NCBI RefSeq assembly: GCF_009925085.1
Contig: NZ_JAABNR010000002.1
Location: 341,018 to 405,017 of the forward strand
Direction of reading: 5' to 3'
DNA from: Stagnihabitans tardus
GTDB lineage: Bacteria; Pseudomonadota; Alphaproteobacteria; Rhodobacterales; Rhodobacteraceae
DNA: 64,000 nt
Below are positions 26,233 through 35,290 of the stretch, piece after piece; the first letter of the stretch is position 1, and each line of letters starts with the position of its first letter. The notes under the pieces were generated by a model, which made no database searches, was not told where the DNA came from, and worked only from the letters and a program-made list of their open reading frames with translations. Made by a program: the position numbers and the translations under genes.

Positions 26233-27564
26233 ATGACCGAGGAAAAGTCACGGTCTCACGGGCGCCTTGGCGTGCGTCTGACGCTGAAGCCGCGCGACCT
26301 GATGGAGGATGCCGAGGTCAAGGGTGCCTTCTCGGTCAAGGTCATCACGCTGTTCCCCGAGGCCTTTCCGGGGACTTTGGGCCTGTCGCTGACCGGCAAG
26401 GCGCTGGACCTTGGGCTTTGGCGGCTGGAGGCGGTGGGCCTGCGGGCCTTTGGCGAGGGCAAGCATCGGTCGGTGGATGACACGCCCGCAGGCGGCGGCG
26501 CGGGCATGGTGATCCGCCCCGACGTGATGGAGCGCGCCTTGCAGGCGGCGGGGGGCAGGGGCCCTGTGATCTTCCTGACCCCGCGTGGCAAGCCCTTCAC
26601 GCAAGCCATGGCGCGGCGGCTCTCTCAGGGTGAGGGGATGACGCTGATCTGTGGCCGCTTTGAGGGCCTCGATCAGCGGGTCATCGACCATTACGGCATC
26701 GAAGAGGTCTCGATGGGCGATTTCGTCCTGACCGGCGGCGAGATCCCGGCCCAGGCCCTGATCGATGCCACCGTGCGCCTGTTGCCGAAGGTCCTGGGCA
26801 ATGCGGATTCGGCCATCGAAGAGAGCTTCTCCGACGGGCTTCTGGAGCATCCGCAGTATACGCGGCCCGCGGTCTGGCAGGGGCGCGAGGTGCCTGCGGT
26901 GCTGGCCTCCGGCAACCATGCCGAGATCGCCAAGTGGCGGGCGGCGCAGTCGCTTGCGGTGACCGAGGCGCGGCGGCCCGACCTCTTCGCGGCCTGGAAG
27001 GCGCGGGAGCGTCGTCCGGTGAAGGGGCCCGCGCTGCGCAAGGCCATTCGCGCGCTGGTCTCGGGGATTGCGGCGGGCGATGCGACCGAGGCCGAGGACC
27101 AGGCCCGGGCGCTCGCCTGGATCGATTCGGGCGTCGAACTGGCGCGGGTGCGCAAACCGGCGACGCCTGGCGTGCAGCTGGTCAGCTATTTCCTGCCCAT
27201 GGATGGCGAGCACCTGCTTCTGGGCGCCCATCGGGGCTCTGGCCTCTGGCTGCCTCCGGGCGGCCATGTGGAGCCTGCCGAGCACCCGACCGACACCGTC
27301 CGCCGCGAATGCCGCGAAGAGTTGAAGACCATCGCCGATTTCCAGGCCGAGGACCCGGTCTTCCTGACCTGGACCCAGACGCTAGGGGCCCCCGAGACCC
27401 GGCATGTCGATGTCTCGCTGTGGTATCTCCTGCGCGGCAATGTCCGGAGCCTGCCGGATTTCGACACCTCGGAGTTCAGCGAAATGCGCTGGTTCAGGGC
27501 GGAGTCCCTGCCGCCCGGGGCAGAGCCCAACCTCTCCCGGTTGATGGCAAAACTGCGCAAGTGA
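26233..27564 (+). CDS. trmD: tRNA (guanine-N1-)-methyltransferase TrmD fused to a Nudix hydrolase
   Basis: 443 residues from ATG 26233, one base after the fnrL stop. Residues 33-260 are a full TrmD, which methylates G37 of tRNA with SAM: VDDTPAGGGAGMV, LICGRFEGLDQRV, EEVSMGDFVLTGGE (knotted SAM site) and DGLLEHPQYTRP (catalytic linker). After a linker (261-311) comes a Nudix domain, with box GGHVEPAEHPTDTVRRECRE (343-362) and Glu363. All key Glu and Arg residues are kept, but the final Gly of the box is Lys365. A GTG at 27019 with GGGAG 9 bases before it could start a free Nudix protein. rpsP, rimM and rplS, the usual trmD neighbours, are absent. Confidence 0.93.
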   Translation: MTEEKSRSHGRLGVRLTLKPRDLMEDAEVKGAFSVKVITLFPEAFPGTLGLSLTGKALDLGLWRLEAVGLRAFGEGKHRSVDDTPAGGGAGMVIRPDVMERALQAAGGRGPVIFLTPRGKPFTQAMARRLSQGEGMTLICGRFEGLDQRVIDHYGIEEVSMGDFVLTGGEIPAQALIDATVRLLPKVLGNADSAIEESFSDGLLEHPQYTRPAVWQGREVPAVLASGNHAEIAKWRAAQSLAVTEARRPDLFAAWKARERRPVKGPALRKAIRALVSGIAAGDATEAEDQARALAWIDSGVELARVRKPATPGVQLVSYFLPMDGEHLLLGAHRGSGLWLPPGGHVEPAEHPTDTVRRECREELKTIADFQAEDPVFLTWTQTLGAPETRHVDVSLWYLLRGNVRSLPDFDTSEFSEMRWFRAESLPPGAEPNLSRLMAKLRK

Positions 27565-27762
27565 TTCGCCGCAGCGCGGAATGCCGGGCAATTCCTTTTG
27601 CAGGCGCAGAATCAGGGTTAATTCGCCCTGTGGTTGAGTTGTATTCGTGCAATTATACAAGAGAAAAATCGATCAATCGGGGAGATATTTACAATTTGCT
27701 GCTATCTTGATCGAAAAATTCCCCCTAGCATTCAAGAAAGTGACATGTGTCGGGGGACAACC
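27565..27762 (+). other. AT-rich leader region upstream of the micro-protein pair
   Basis: About 200 bp without a gene. From about 27615 it is far more AT-rich than anything else in the window. It holds an inverted repeat TCGATCAA (27669-27676) and TTGATCGA (27707-27714), and a possible promoter with TTGAGT at 27634 and TATACA or TTATAC around 27653. No coding sequence is convincing; an open frame through it only extends the downstream micro-protein frame. Confidence 0.5.
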
Positions 27763-27903
27763 ATGATCAAGACCATCGAAATCGGCAGCTGTGTTCTCAT
27801 CCAGGGAATCCTGGTGCGTGACCTGCAAAATGGCAATGTTGCGGTCCGCGTCGGCGATCAGACCTTCGTCGGTCGCCCGGTTCCGACCCATCGCCTCTCG
27901 TGA
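27763..27903 (+). CDS. Micro-protein, first of a tandem paralogous pair (46 aa)
   Basis: 46 residues: starts MIKTIEIGSCVLIQG and ends QTFVGRPVPTHRLS. Aligned without gaps to the 48-residue product at 28003-28149, the pair shares T-I-x-I-G-S-C, Q-G, G-x-x-A-V-R and V-G-x-P-V, about 20 identical positions plus many conservative ones. Such conservation at protein level with diverged DNA shows that both are translated genes. The pattern is that of a small beta-rich fold with one invariant Cys; no signal peptide, no membrane helix. I do not recognise the family. A GGGGGA ribosome-binding site lies 8 bp before the ATG. Confidence 0.8.
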   Translation: MIKTIEIGSCVLIQGILVRDLQNGNVAVRVGDQTFVGRPVPTHRLS

Positions 27904-27948
27904 CCCGTTAAGGCTTCTTGCGAAAGTCTGAAATCGGCTCGCGGCGTT

Positions 27949-27985
27949 AAGGGAATGGTAACTCGCCTCGTGCAACCATTCCTTT
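27949..27985 (+). promoter_or_regulatory. Hairpin immediately before the ribosome-binding site of the second micro-protein
   Basis: AAGGGAATGGT (27949-27959) and ACCATTCCTTT (27975-27985) pair over 11 bp with one G-U pair around a 15-base loop. Five bases later comes the perfect Shine-Dalgarno AAGGAGG (27990-27996), then ATG 28003. It could stabilise the 5' end of a processed mRNA, weakly terminate the first transcript, or tune translation of the second micro-protein. Confidence 0.6.
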
Positions 27986-28002
27986 ACACAAGGAGGAATA
28001 CC

Positions 28003-28149
28003 ATGCTGCGCACCATTCGGATCGGGTCCTGCATCTTCGTCCAGGGCGAATACTTCAAGACATTCGACGACGGCCGCATGGCCGTGCGTCTGGATGGCAA
28101 GGTCTATGTCGGCCATCCCGTTGCCGCGGTCACGCGCCTCGCCGCCTGA
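28003..28149 (+). CDS. Micro-protein, second of a tandem paralogous pair (48 aa)
   Basis: 48 residues: starts MLRTIRIGSCIFVQGEYFK and ends KVYVGHPVAAVTRLAA. It is the paralogue of the 46-residue product ending at 27903 (same I-G-S-C, Q-G, G-x-x-A-V-R and V-G-x-P-V positions). It has a perfect AAGGAGG ribosome-binding site 6 bases before ATG, which suggests strong translation. A two-way terminator follows. Predicted soluble and probably cytoplasmic; function unknown. The Cys at position 10 is shared by both copies. Confidence 0.85.
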   Translation: MLRTIRIGSCIFVQGEYFKTFDDGRMAVRLDGKVYVGHPVAAVTRLAA

Positions 28150-28168
28150 CCATCTCGGCGATGAACTG

Positions 28169-28197
28169 AAAAGGCCGGGCAGATTGCCCGGCCTTTC
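28169..28197. terminator. Bidirectional terminator between the micro-protein and infB
   Basis: AAAAGGCCGGGC-AGATT-GCCCGGCCTTT: an 11-bp GC-rich stem flanked by A residues on the left and T residues on the right, so it can stop transcription of the convergent plus-strand micro-protein and of infB. Confidence 0.92.
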
Positions 28198-28215
28198 CCA
28201 TTCCATTCCGCCCGC

Positions 28216-30816
28216 TTACAGCGTGCGTTCGATCTCTTCGCGTTCGAAGATTTCGATGACGTCGCCCGCGCGGATGTCTTCGTAGCGCTCGAAGGCCATG
28301 CCGCATTCCTGGCCCATCGGCACTTCCTTGACCTCGTCCTTGAAGCGCTTGAGCGTCTTGAGCGTGCCTTCGTGGATGACCACGTTGTCACGCAGCAAGC
28401 GCACCCCGGCCGAACGCCGCGCCGTGCCCTCGGTGACCAGACAGCCCGCCACGTTGCCGATGTTCGAGATCTTGAAGACCTCCTTGATCGTCGCATAGCC
28501 GATGAAATGCTCGCGGATCTCGGCCTTCAACAGGCCCGAGGCGGCTTTCTTGATGTCCTCGACCAGGTCGTAGATGATCGAGTAATAGCGAACATCGACG
28601 CCCTTTTGCTGGGCACTGGCCCGCGCCGTCGCATTGGCGCGCACGTTGAAGCCGATGACCGGAACCTTCGACGCCTCGGCCAGGCCCACATCGGTGTCGG
28701 TGATGGCACCGACGCCGTAATGCAGGACCCGCACGCGGACCTCGTCGTTTCCGATCTTCTCCAAAGCCTGAACGATGGCTTCGGCAGAGCCCTGGACGTC
28801 GGCCTTCACGATCAGCGGCAGCTCGGCCACCGAGAGATCGGCCTTGGCCTTGGCCATCAGCTGTTCCAGCGTGGTCGCGGCACCGATGGCGGCGCGCTTG
28901 TCGCGCGTCACCGAGGCGCGGTAATCCGCGATCTCCCGCGCCTGGGCTTCGGTATCCACCACGTTCAGCGTATCGCCCGCCGCCGGGGTGCCCGAAAGAC
29001 CCAGGACCTCGACCGGCATCGAGGGGCCAGCCTCGGTGATCGTCTCGCCGGTGGAGTTGATCAGCGCGCGGACCTTGCCCCACTGCTCGCCGACGACGAA
29101 GATATCGCCCTTCTTCAGCGTGCCGTTCTGCACCAGGACGGTGGCAACCGGACCCCGGCCCGAATCGAGCTTGGCCTCGACCACGGCGCCCGAGGCGGCG
29201 CGGTTCGGGTTGGCCCGCAGCTCCAGGATTTCGGCCTGCAGCGAGATGGCTTCCAGAAGTTCCGGCAGCCCCTTGCCCGTCTTGGCCGAGACCTCGACGT
29301 CGATGACCTCGCCCGACATCTGTTCGACGACGATGTCGTGTTGCAGCAGATCGGTCCGCACCTTTTGCGGGTCGGCTTCGTATTTGTCGATCTTGTTGAT
29401 CGCCACGATGATCGGAACCTTGGCCGCCTTGGCATGGGCGATGGCTTCGATCGTCTGCGGCATGACCTGGTCATCGGCGGCAACGACAAGCACAACGATA
29501 TCCGTGACTTGCGCACCGCGCGCCCGCATCGACGTAAAGGCCGCGTGGCCGGGCGTGTCGAGGAAGGTCACGGTCTCGCCGCGCGGCGTCACCACTTGAT
29601 AGGCGCCGATGTGCTGCGTGATGCCGCCGGCTTCGCCCGAGACCACGGTGGTCTTGCGGATCGCGTCCAGAAGCGAGGTCTTGCCGTGGTCGACATGGCC
29701 CATGATCGTGACGACGGGCGGGCGCGGCAGCAGGTCTTCGGACTTGTCCTTGACCGTGTCGATCGCCTGTTCCACGTCGGCATCGGTCACGCGGATCGCG
29801 CGGTGGCCGAATTCCTCGATCACCAGCTCGGCCGTGTCGGCGTCGATGGCCTGGTTCATCGTGACCATCATGCCCATCTTCATGAGCGACTTGACCACGT
29901 CGGCGCCACGTTCCGCCATCCGGTTCGCCAGTTCCGAGATCACGATGGTCTCGGGCAGCTGCACGTCACGGACCTGCTTTTCGGACTTTTGCCCGAAGCC
30001 CAGGGCCTTGGCCCGGGCCTTTTCCTGCTTGCGCTTCATCGCGGCCAGGGAACGCTGGCGGCCGCCCTCTTCCGAGGTGGCGTCGGACAGCGTCAGTTTG
30101 CCGGTGCGGCGGCCTTCGTCGCCCTTGGCCTTGGCAGCGGCGCGCTCGCGGTCTTCGCGTTCGCGGTCGGTCTTGCGCGGTGCCATGGTCGGGCGCGGCG
30201 CGCGTCCGTCTTCCGGCGGAGGCTGCGGCGGCACGGGGCGGCCAGCGGTGCCCGGAGCCGGGCGCGCATTGCGGTCGGTCGAGGGCCGGTCGGCGCTCGG
30301 GCGCGGGCGGTCGTTGCTGCGGTCCGGGCGCGCGGCCTCGGGAGCGGGGCGACGGGCAGCCTCTTCGGCGGCCTTGGCGGCAGCTTCGGCCGCAGCCTTG
30401 GCAGCGGCCTCTTCGGCAGCCTTCTGGCGCGCGGCCTCTTCGGCGGCGCGGGCTTCGCGTTCCTTGGCCTCGTTCTCGTCGCGCTTGCGCTGACGGTCTT
30501 CCTCGCGCTGGCGCTCCTCTTCGGCGCGCCGGGCATTGTCTTCGGCCTCACGCGCCTTGGCAGCGCGCAGCGCCGCAAGACGGCGTTCCATCTCGGCATC
30601 CGAGATTCCGGCGGGGCGCTTGGAGGGGTCGCCAAGCCGCGGCGAGGGCGCAGCCGCTCCGCCCGCCGGAGCCGTGGGCTTCACCGGGACGTTCAGCTTG
30701 CGCTTGACCTCGACCACGACGCTTTTCGTCCGGCCATGGGAGAAGCTTTGCTTCACCTGTCCGGAACGGATATCGCCACCCAGGCCGAGGGGTTTCTTGC
30801 CGTCTGTATCGCTCAT
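28216..30816 (-). CDS. infB: Translation initiation factor IF-2
   Basis: 866 residues. A GTPase that places initiator tRNA on the 30S subunit and promotes subunit joining. The N-terminal region (about 60-200) is a long charged Ala/Glu/Arg coiled coil and then a Pro/Arg-rich stretch ([19 protein letters not shown]), typical of alphaproteobacterial IF-2. The G domain shows [14 protein letters not shown] (G1), [16 protein letters not shown] (G3) and [10 protein letters not shown] (G4); domains II-IV follow to the C-terminus ([19 protein letters not shown]). Last gene of rimP-nusA-ylxR-infB, 5 bp after ylxR. rbfA, often next, is not here: the strand ends at the two-way terminator. Confidence 0.98.
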   Translation of the reverse strand: MSDTDGKKPLGLGGDIRSGQVKQSFSHGRTKSVVVEVKRKLNVPVKPTAPAGGAAAPSPRLGDPSKRPAGISDAEMERRLAALRAAKAREAEDNARRAEEERQREEDRQRKRDENEAKEREARAAEEAARQKAAEEAAAKAAAEAAAKAAEEAARRPAPEAARPDRSNDRPRPSADRPSTDRNARPAPGTAGRPVPPQPPPEDGRAPRPTMAPRKTDREREDRERAAAKAKGDEGRRTGKLTLSDATSEEGGRQRSLAAMKRKQEKARAKALGFGQKSEKQVRDVQLPETIVISELANRMAERGADVVKSLMKMGMMVTMNQAIDADTAELVIEEFGHRAIRVTDADVEQAIDTVKDKSEDLLPRPPVVTIMGHVDHGKTSLLDAIRKTTVVSGEAGGITQHIGAYQVVTPRGETVTFLDTPGHAAFTSMRARGAQVTDIVVLVVAADDQVMPQTIEAIAHAKAAKVPIIVAINKIDKYEADPQKVRTDLLQHDIVVEQMSGEVIDVEVSAKTGKGLPELLEAISLQAEILELRANPNRAASGAVVEAKLDSGRGPVATVLVQNGTLKKGDIFVVGEQWGKVRALINSTGETITEAGPSMPVEVLGLSGTPAAGDTLNVVDTEAQAREIADYRASVTRDKRAAIGAATTLEQLMAKAKADLSVAELPLIVKADVQGSAEAIVQALEKIGNDEVRVRVLHYGVGAITDTDVGLAEASKVPVIGFNVRANATARASAQQKGVDVRYYSIIYDLVEDIKKAASGLLKAEIREHFIGYATIKEVFKISNIGNVAGCLVTEGTARRSAGVRLLRDNVVIHEGTLKTLKRFKDEVKEVPMGQECGMAFERYEDIRAGDVIEIFEREEIERTL

Positions 30817-30821
30817 GCGTC

Positions 30822-31454
30822 CTACATATCCTTCACGACGGAGTCTTCTCCGTCCTCTTGCTCAGGGCTCTGCACACGCAGACCCTCCAGCCTTGCGGCC
30901 TCATCTACAACACGACGGGCCAATGTGCCAGCGGCAAGCGCCGCGTGTATCGCACGTTCCCGCCCGAAAGCCAAACCCAATTCCGCGGCCGTCAAAAGGC
31001 CGATAAACCCGCCTTCTGGCGGCCGAAACTTGGCTTTGCCCCGTTCCGACCCATCGGAGGCCTGCACCAAAAGCACGGCGCGGCCATTCATGAGCCATTC
31101 TTTCACCTTCTCATAGCCGGTCACCGCCTCATTGGCCTTGCGGGCCAGGGAGATCGAATCGACCAGCCGCCGCGCGACCAGGTGTTCCACCAGGTCCGCC
31201 AGCCCGGGGGCCACTTTCACGGGCCCCTTGGCCGCGCGGGAGAAAAGCCCCTTCGCAGCCGCCTTCTCGATCATCGCCCGGTCGGAGGTCACATAGAACC
31301 CCCGACCCGGCAGTTTGCCATTCACGTCCGGAACCACCTGGCCCTCGGGGTCAAGACAGAAGCGGATCAGCCCCGCCTTGGGCTGAACCTCACCCGAGAC
31401 GATGCACTTGCGCTCGGGGTCGTCCTGTTCCGACTTGAATCCACCACGGGTCAA
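30822..31454 (-). CDS. ylxR: YlxR-domain RNA-binding protein with C-terminal L7Ae-like domain
   Basis: 210 residues. The N-terminal DUF448/YlxR domain (about 14-90) has [18 protein letters not shown] and [14 protein letters not shown], with the GRGxY motif. The C-terminal half (about 95-190, [20 protein letters not shown]) resembles the L7Ae/L30e-like RNA-binding fold. In alphaproteobacteria both are joined in one protein, whereas Firmicutes encode YlxR and YlxQ separately. It lies between nusA and infB, with 21 bp to nusA and 5 bp to infB. It is thought to act in ribosome or RNase P-linked RNA metabolism; the exact role here is unproven. Confidence 0.93.
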   Translation of the reverse strand: MTRGGFKSEQDDPERKCIVSGEVQPKAGLIRFCLDPEGQVVPDVNGKLPGRGFYVTSDRAMIEKAAAKGLFSRAAKGPVKVAPGLADLVEHLVARRLVDSISLARKANEAVTGYEKVKEWLMNGRAVLLVQASDGSERGKAKFRPPEGGFIGLLTAAELGLAFGRERAIHAALAAGTLARRVVDEAARLEGLRVQSPEQEDGEDSVVKDM

Positions 31455-31475
31455 AGGGGTTATCCAAGGCCCTCA

Positions 31476-33068
31476 TCAGGCCTCGGCCTCCTCTTCCACG
31501 GGCTCGCCAGCCGTCGGATCGACCCAGCCCAGCATGACACGGGCGGTCATGACCAGGTTTTGCGCCTCTTCCAGCGACATGTCGAACTTTTCCAGAATGC
31601 CCTCGTCCTTCTTGCGCTGGCCGTTCTCGGTCGTCCAGCCACCGGCCAGCTCCCAGTCGGCGCAGGTCGCGAAGTCTTCCAGCGACTTGATGCCCTCTTT
31701 GCCAAGCGCCTCCAGCATCTGGGGCGTCAGGCCCTCGAAGCCCTCCAGCTCTTCGAGCACACCCAGCGCCCGGGCGTTTTCCAGCGCCTTGAGGTTCGCG
31801 GCCTCGAGCTGATCGCGGGCGCGGGCCTGCAATTCGCCGGCCGTGCCCTCGTCGAAACCGTCGATGGAGAGAAGCTCGTCCAGGTCGACATAGGCCACTT
31901 CTTCCAGCTTGGTGAAGCCTTCCGAAACCAGGAGCTGCGCCATCATCTCGTCGATGTCCAAGGTCTCCATGAAGAGCTTGGTGCGTTCGGCGAATTCGGC
32001 CTGACGCTTGGCGCTGTCGTCCGATTCGGTGACGATGTCGATGTCCAGGCCCGTCAGCTGCGAGGCCAGGCGCACATTCTGACCGCGACGCCCGATGGCC
32101 AGCGACAGCTGTTCATCCGGGACGACCACGTCGATCTTGCCCGCCTCTTCGTCGATCACGACCTTGGAAACCTCGGCCGGCTGCAGCGCGTTCACGAGGA
32201 AGGTCGCCTGGTCCTGGTTCCACGGGATGATGTCGATCTTCTCGCCCTGAAGTTCGTTCACAACGGCCTGCACGCGGGAACCCCGCATACCGACGCAGGC
32301 GCCCACGGGATCAATCGAGTTGTCAAACGAGATCACGGCGATCTTGGCGCGCGAGCCCGGGTCGCGGGCCACGGCCTTGATCTCGATGATGCCGTCATAG
32401 ATTTCCGGCACTTCCATCTTGAAGAGCTCTGCCATGAACTGCGGGTCGGTGCGGCTCAGGAAGACCTGGGGCCCGCGCGTTTCACGCCGCACATCCTTGA
32501 TATAGGCGCGGATGCGGTCGTTCGGGCGATAGCTTTCGCGGCCGATCTTCTCGTTCCGGCGGAGGATCGCTTCGCCCCGGCCGATATCCACGATGATATT
32601 GCCATATTCCTCGCGCTTGACCACGCCGTTGATGATCGAGCCCTTGCGGTCCTTGAACTCGTCGAACTGGCGGTCACGCTCGGCCTCGCGGACCTTTTGC
32701 AGGATTACCTGCTTGGCCGATTGCGCGGCGATGCGGCCGAGGTCGACGGGCGGAACCTCGTCGATCACCTCATCCCCAAGCTGGGGGTCCTTCAGATAGG
32801 ATTTGGCCTGCTTGACGGTCAGCTGGGCGTGGTGATTCTCGACCAGCTCATCCTCGACCACGGTGCGGATGCGGGCAAAGGTGGCGCGACCGGTCTTGCG
32901 GTCGATCTTCACCCGAATGTCCATTTCGGCGCCATAGCGCGACTTGGCCGCGCGGGCGAGGCTGTCTTCCATCGCCTGGATGACCAGTTCGGGGTCGATC
33001 ATCTTCTCCCGCGCGACGGCTTCTGCCGTCTGGAGAAGTTCAAGCTGGTTGGCCGAGGTAATCGCCAT
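31476..33068 (-). CDS. nusA: Transcription termination/antitermination factor NusA
   Basis: 530 residues. Two ATGs are in tandem (33071 and 33068); the second has the better distance (6 bases) to AAGGAG. Order: N-terminal RNA-polymerase-binding domain (about 1-125), S1 domain (130-200, [19 protein letters not shown]), KH1 and KH2 ([19 protein letters not shown] and [19 protein letters not shown]), then two C-terminal acidic helix-hairpin-helix repeats ([20 protein letters not shown] and [20 protein letters not shown]). NusA promotes pausing and intrinsic termination, which is relevant to the terminator-like leader of its own operon. Confidence 0.98.
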   Translation of the reverse strand: MAITSANQLELLQTAEAVAREKMIDPELVIQAMEDSLARAAKSRYGAEMDIRVKIDRKTGRATFARIRTVVEDELVENHHAQLTVKQAKSYLKDPQLGDEVIDEVPPVDLGRIAAQSAKQVILQKVREAERDRQFDEFKDRKGSIINGVVKREEYGNIIVDIGRGEAILRRNEKIGRESYRPNDRIRAYIKDVRRETRGPQVFLSRTDPQFMAELFKMEVPEIYDGIIEIKAVARDPGSRAKIAVISFDNSIDPVGACVGMRGSRVQAVVNELQGEKIDIIPWNQDQATFLVNALQPAEVSKVVIDEEAGKIDVVVPDEQLSLAIGRRGQNVRLASQLTGLDIDIVTESDDSAKRQAEFAERTKLFMETLDIDEMMAQLLVSEGFTKLEEVAYVDLDELLSIDGFDEGTAGELQARARDQLEAANLKALENARALGVLEELEGFEGLTPQMLEALGKEGIKSLEDFATCADWELAGGWTTENGQRKKDEGILEKFDMSLEEAQNLVMTARVMLGWVDPTAGEPVEEEAEA

Positions 33069-33078
33069 CATCCGCTCC

Positions 33079-33672
33079 TTAATGTTTCGTGGGTTCGGAC
33101 TCGTCGTCGCCATCTTCCTCGATGGCGTCGAATTGTCCGTCTTCGGGTTCCGCGACCTTCTTCTGGCGCAACATTTCTTCGATCAGTTCGTCGGTCAGGA
33201 TCAACTTGGCATCCGAGAGCCAGTCGAAGTTCAGGCCGATGACGACCTCTTCCTTGCCCTCTTCGACGGCGATCAGGACCTCTTCGCCCTCGACGCCCTG
33301 CAGCGTCCCCTTGAACCGCCTGCGGCCGTCGATCAGCTCGGTCGTCTCGATCCGCGCCTCCCAGCCCTTCCAGGTCTCGAAATCCTTCAACCGGGTCAGG
33401 GGGCGGTCGATGCCGGGGGAGGAGACCTCCAGCACATAGTTTTCCTCGATCGGGTCCTCGACGTCGAGCGTTGCGGAGACGGCGGTCGAGATCTCGCCGC
33501 AGTCGTCGACATTGATCCCGCCCTCGGGCCTGTCGGCCATGATCTGCAGGATGCGGGTATTGCCGCCCATCAGCCGCAGCCGGATGAGTTCGAAGCCAAG
33601 CCCCTCGATCACCGGGCCGACGATTTCGGCAAGGCGGCGGTCGATGGCGGTTCTGGCGATAAGGTCGGACAT
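33079..33672 (-). CDS. rimP: Ribosome maturation factor RimP
   Basis: 197 residues from ATG 33670-33672; an open frame continues upstream but starts in the leader. RimP assists late 30S subunit assembly. It has the N-terminal alpha/beta domain ([34 protein letters not shown]) and [19 protein letters not shown], the family signature, then the Sm-like barrel. The C-terminal acidic tail ([18 protein letters not shown]) is extra. First gene of the operon. The intrinsic-terminator-like hairpin ends only 8 bases before its ATG, so the ribosome-binding site (GGGG) is next to the T-run. Confidence 0.97.
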   Translation of the reverse strand: MSDLIARTAIDRRLAEIVGPVIEGLGFELIRLRLMGGNTRILQIMADRPEGGINVDDCGEISTAVSATLDVEDPIEENYVLEVSSPGIDRPLTRLKDFETWKGWEARIETTELIDGRRRFKGTLQGVEGEEVLIAVEEGKEEVVIGLNFDWLSDAKLILTDELIEEMLRQKKVAEPEDGQFDAIEEDGDDESEPTKH

Positions 33673-33680
33673 GTGGCCCC

Positions 33681-33706
33681 AAATAAAAAAGCCCCACAGA
33701 GGGGGC
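33681..33706 (-). terminator. Intrinsic terminator in the rimP-nusA-infB leader (possible attenuator)
   Basis: On the transcribed (minus) sequence GCCCCCTCTGTGGGGC forms a GC stem and is followed by TTTTTTATTT, ending 8 bases before the rimP ATG. Upstream in the same leader, ACAGAGG (33750-33744) is perfectly complementary to CCTCTGT (33702-33696) in this hairpin and could disrupt it. A second hairpin, GTTTCAGG and CCTGAGAC, lies between. The arrangement looks like an attenuator, or else the 3' end of a short leader RNA. Confidence 0.7.
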
Positions 33707-33757
33707 CAAGGTCGTTCGGCAGTCTCAGGTTTGGACCCTGAAACCTCTGTTGAAATC

Positions 33758-33786
33758 CATATAGGCCGCTTGGCCCAAGCTTGCAA
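33758..33786 (-). promoter_or_regulatory. Sigma-70 type promoter of the rimP-nusA-ylxR-infB operon
   Basis: On the minus strand TTGCAA (33786-33781) and TATATG (33763-33758) are separated by exactly 17 bases. Transcription would begin near 33751, giving a leader of about 80 nt that contains the ACAGAGG element, a hairpin and the terminator before rimP. Confidence 0.65.
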
Positions 33787-33855
33787 GGCAAATGCGCAGG
33801 AACCGGGTCGCGTGCCTTGATCGTGCCGGGCAGGGTGGTGAAAAAGGAGTGCCCG

Positions 33856-34311
33856 ATGAACTTTTCCCCGATCCCCACCGACCAAGTCCGCGCCTGGCAG
33901 GCGGGAGCCCCCGACGCCAATGGCCAGAAGCCCGAGCGCCACATCAGCGACGGCGGCGGCAATCCCTGCCGCCATTGCCTGAAGATGATCCCCAAGGGCG
34001 CGCCGATGCTGATCCTGGCCCACCGCCCCTTCCCAGCCCCGCAGCCCTATGCCGAGATTGGGCCGATCTTCCTCTGCGCTGACCCTTGCGAGGCCGGGGG
34101 CGGCACGGATTTGCCCGCGATCCTGCAATCGCCCACCTATATCCTGCGCGGTTATGGGGCGGATGACCGGATCGTCTATGGCACGGGCGCGGTGGTGGCG
34201 ACCGAAAGCCTCGCGCATGAGGCCGCCGCCCGGCTGGCCGATCCGCGCGTGGCCTATCTGCACCTGCGCTCGGCCCGGAACAATTGCTTCCAACTGCGGA
34301 TCGACCGCTAG
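33856..34311 (+). CDS. DUF1203 domain protein
   Basis: 151 residues from ATG 33856, with AAGGAG 6 bases upstream. The sequence fits the DUF1203 family of alphaproteobacterial proteins: [20 protein letters not shown], then [29 protein letters not shown] and [17 protein letters not shown]. The conserved CRHC and C-x3-C cysteines look like a metal or disulphide site. Function unknown. It is transcribed away from rimP and its last 4 bp overlap the end of the convergent DUF2306 gene. Confidence 0.88.
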   Translation: MNFSPIPTDQVRAWQAGAPDANGQKPERHISDGGGNPCRHCLKMIPKGAPMLILAHRPFPAPQPYAEIGPIFLCADPCEAGGGTDLPAILQSPTYILRGYGADDRIVYGTGAVVATESLAHEAAARLADPRVAYLHLRSARNNCFQLRIDR

Positions 34312-34733
34312 GGGGCGCAGGCGGGCGTGGCCAAGGCTGTGCCGAAGGTCACGTCATGCATGATCCGGCCCGGCAGAAAGGTGAAGACGCCTGCCAGCAC
34401 GAGGGCGGTGAAGAACAGCATCTTCATCCCCTTGGCATGGGCCGTGATCCGTCCATGGCGGGCATGGAGGACCGCAAAGGGCAAAGAGACCAGCGTCAGC
34501 ACCGACAAAAGGTGGATCGGGCTGAAGCCTCCGACCAGGCAGATCGAGTGGATGAAGAAGGAAGACCCCGCGATCAGCGCCATCAGCAGGACCCAAAGCC
34601 AGCCCAGAAGCCGATGCCTTGCGCCGCCCTTGGAGAGCGCCAGTTGCACCAGGCCCAGGAAAAAGGCCGCGATGGCGGGGAAGGCATGGAGCTGCACGGC
34701 GGGTTCGGCCTGAAGAAGGGGGGCAAGGGTCAT
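34308..34733 (-). CDS. DUF2306-type membrane protein
   Basis: 141 residues with four predicted membrane helices (about 18-34, 44-62, 68-88, 105-122) and the loop [20 protein letters not shown], then [15 protein letters not shown], as in DUF2306 proteins. Those loop histidines might bind heme or metal, as in distantly similar cytochrome-like membrane proteins, but that is speculation. Last gene of the polA operon: it overlaps the YdeI gene by 4 bp. Confidence 0.8.
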   Translation of the reverse strand: MTLAPLLQAEPAVQLHAFPAIAAFFLGLVQLALSKGGARHRLLGWLWVLLMALIAGSSFFIHSICLVGGFSPIHLLSVLTLVSLPFAVLHARHGRITAHAKGMKMLFFTALVLAGVFTFLPGRIMHDVTFGTALATPACAP

Positions 34734-35290
34734 GATCCGTGCAATCTTTCTCCACGCTCCAGCATGGCTATGAACTCCGCCACCTTGCGGGCGCGGGTCT
34801 CGGGGCGTTTGACCGCGTTCAGGCGGTAGACGATGGCAAAGCGGTTGCGGGCGTCAAGGGTCTTGAGCGCCTCCGCCGCCTTGGGGCTTGCCGCGACGGC
34901 GGCGAGGAAATCCTCGGGCAGGGCGTCGGTGGTGCGGTAGGCTTGCTCCCAGCGGCCATCGGCCTGTGCCGCCTGAACCTGGGCCAATCCGCGCGGGGTC
35001 ATCTTTCCCTCCGCGATCAGCCGCTCGCAATGGGCGACGTTCCGGGCCGACCAGACGCTTTTTGGCCGCCTGGGCGTGAAGCGCTGCATGAAGCGCGTCG
35101 CGTCCACCGATTTGCGGATGCCGTCGATCCAGCCATTGGCCAGCGCGCCGATGACGGCGGTCTCCCAGTCGATGGAAGGAACGCCCGTGGCCTTCTTGTG
35201 ATAGAGAACCCAGACCTCGGGCGCCTCGGGATTGGCAGAGAGCCAGGCCATCCAGACGTCCAAAGTGGCGAAGGGCAGGGGGTCACTCAT
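34730..35290 (-). CDS. YdeI/OmpD-associated family protein
   Basis: 186 residues from ATG 35288-35290, which overlaps the upstream gene by 8 bp; 43 further in-frame codons upstream lie inside that gene and are not used. Matches the YdeI-like family: VWVLYHKKATGVPSIDWETA, NGWIDGIRKSVDATRFMQRF, TPRRPKSVWSARNVAHCERL and a C-terminal helical tail (YRLNAVKRPETRARKVAEFI). Named after a Salmonella protein linked to polymyxin resistance; function in this group is not established. Confidence 0.9.
   Translation of the reverse strand: MSDPLPFATLDVWMAWLSANPEAPEVWVLYHKKATGVPSIDWETAVIGALANGWIDGIRKSVDATRFMQRFTPRRPKSVWSARNVAHCERLIAEGKMTPRGLAQVQAAQADGRWEQAYRTTDALPEDFLAAVAASPKAAEALKTLDARNRFAIVYRLNAVKRPETRARKVAEFIAMLERGERLHGS

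Noticed and set aside
30300..30620. Repetitive GC-rich stretch that might be a DNA repeat array
   Set aside because: It is the Ala/Glu/Arg coiled-coil coding region of IF-2 and fully explained by the protein.
28372..31116. A 914-codon open frame on the plus strand
   Set aside because: Antisense to infB and ylxR, both certain genes; no recognisable domain.
33673..33786. A possible tRNA gene upstream of rimP, as metY in E. coli
   Set aside because: No cloverleaf or CCA end could be found; the sequence is better explained as leader with hairpins and a terminator.
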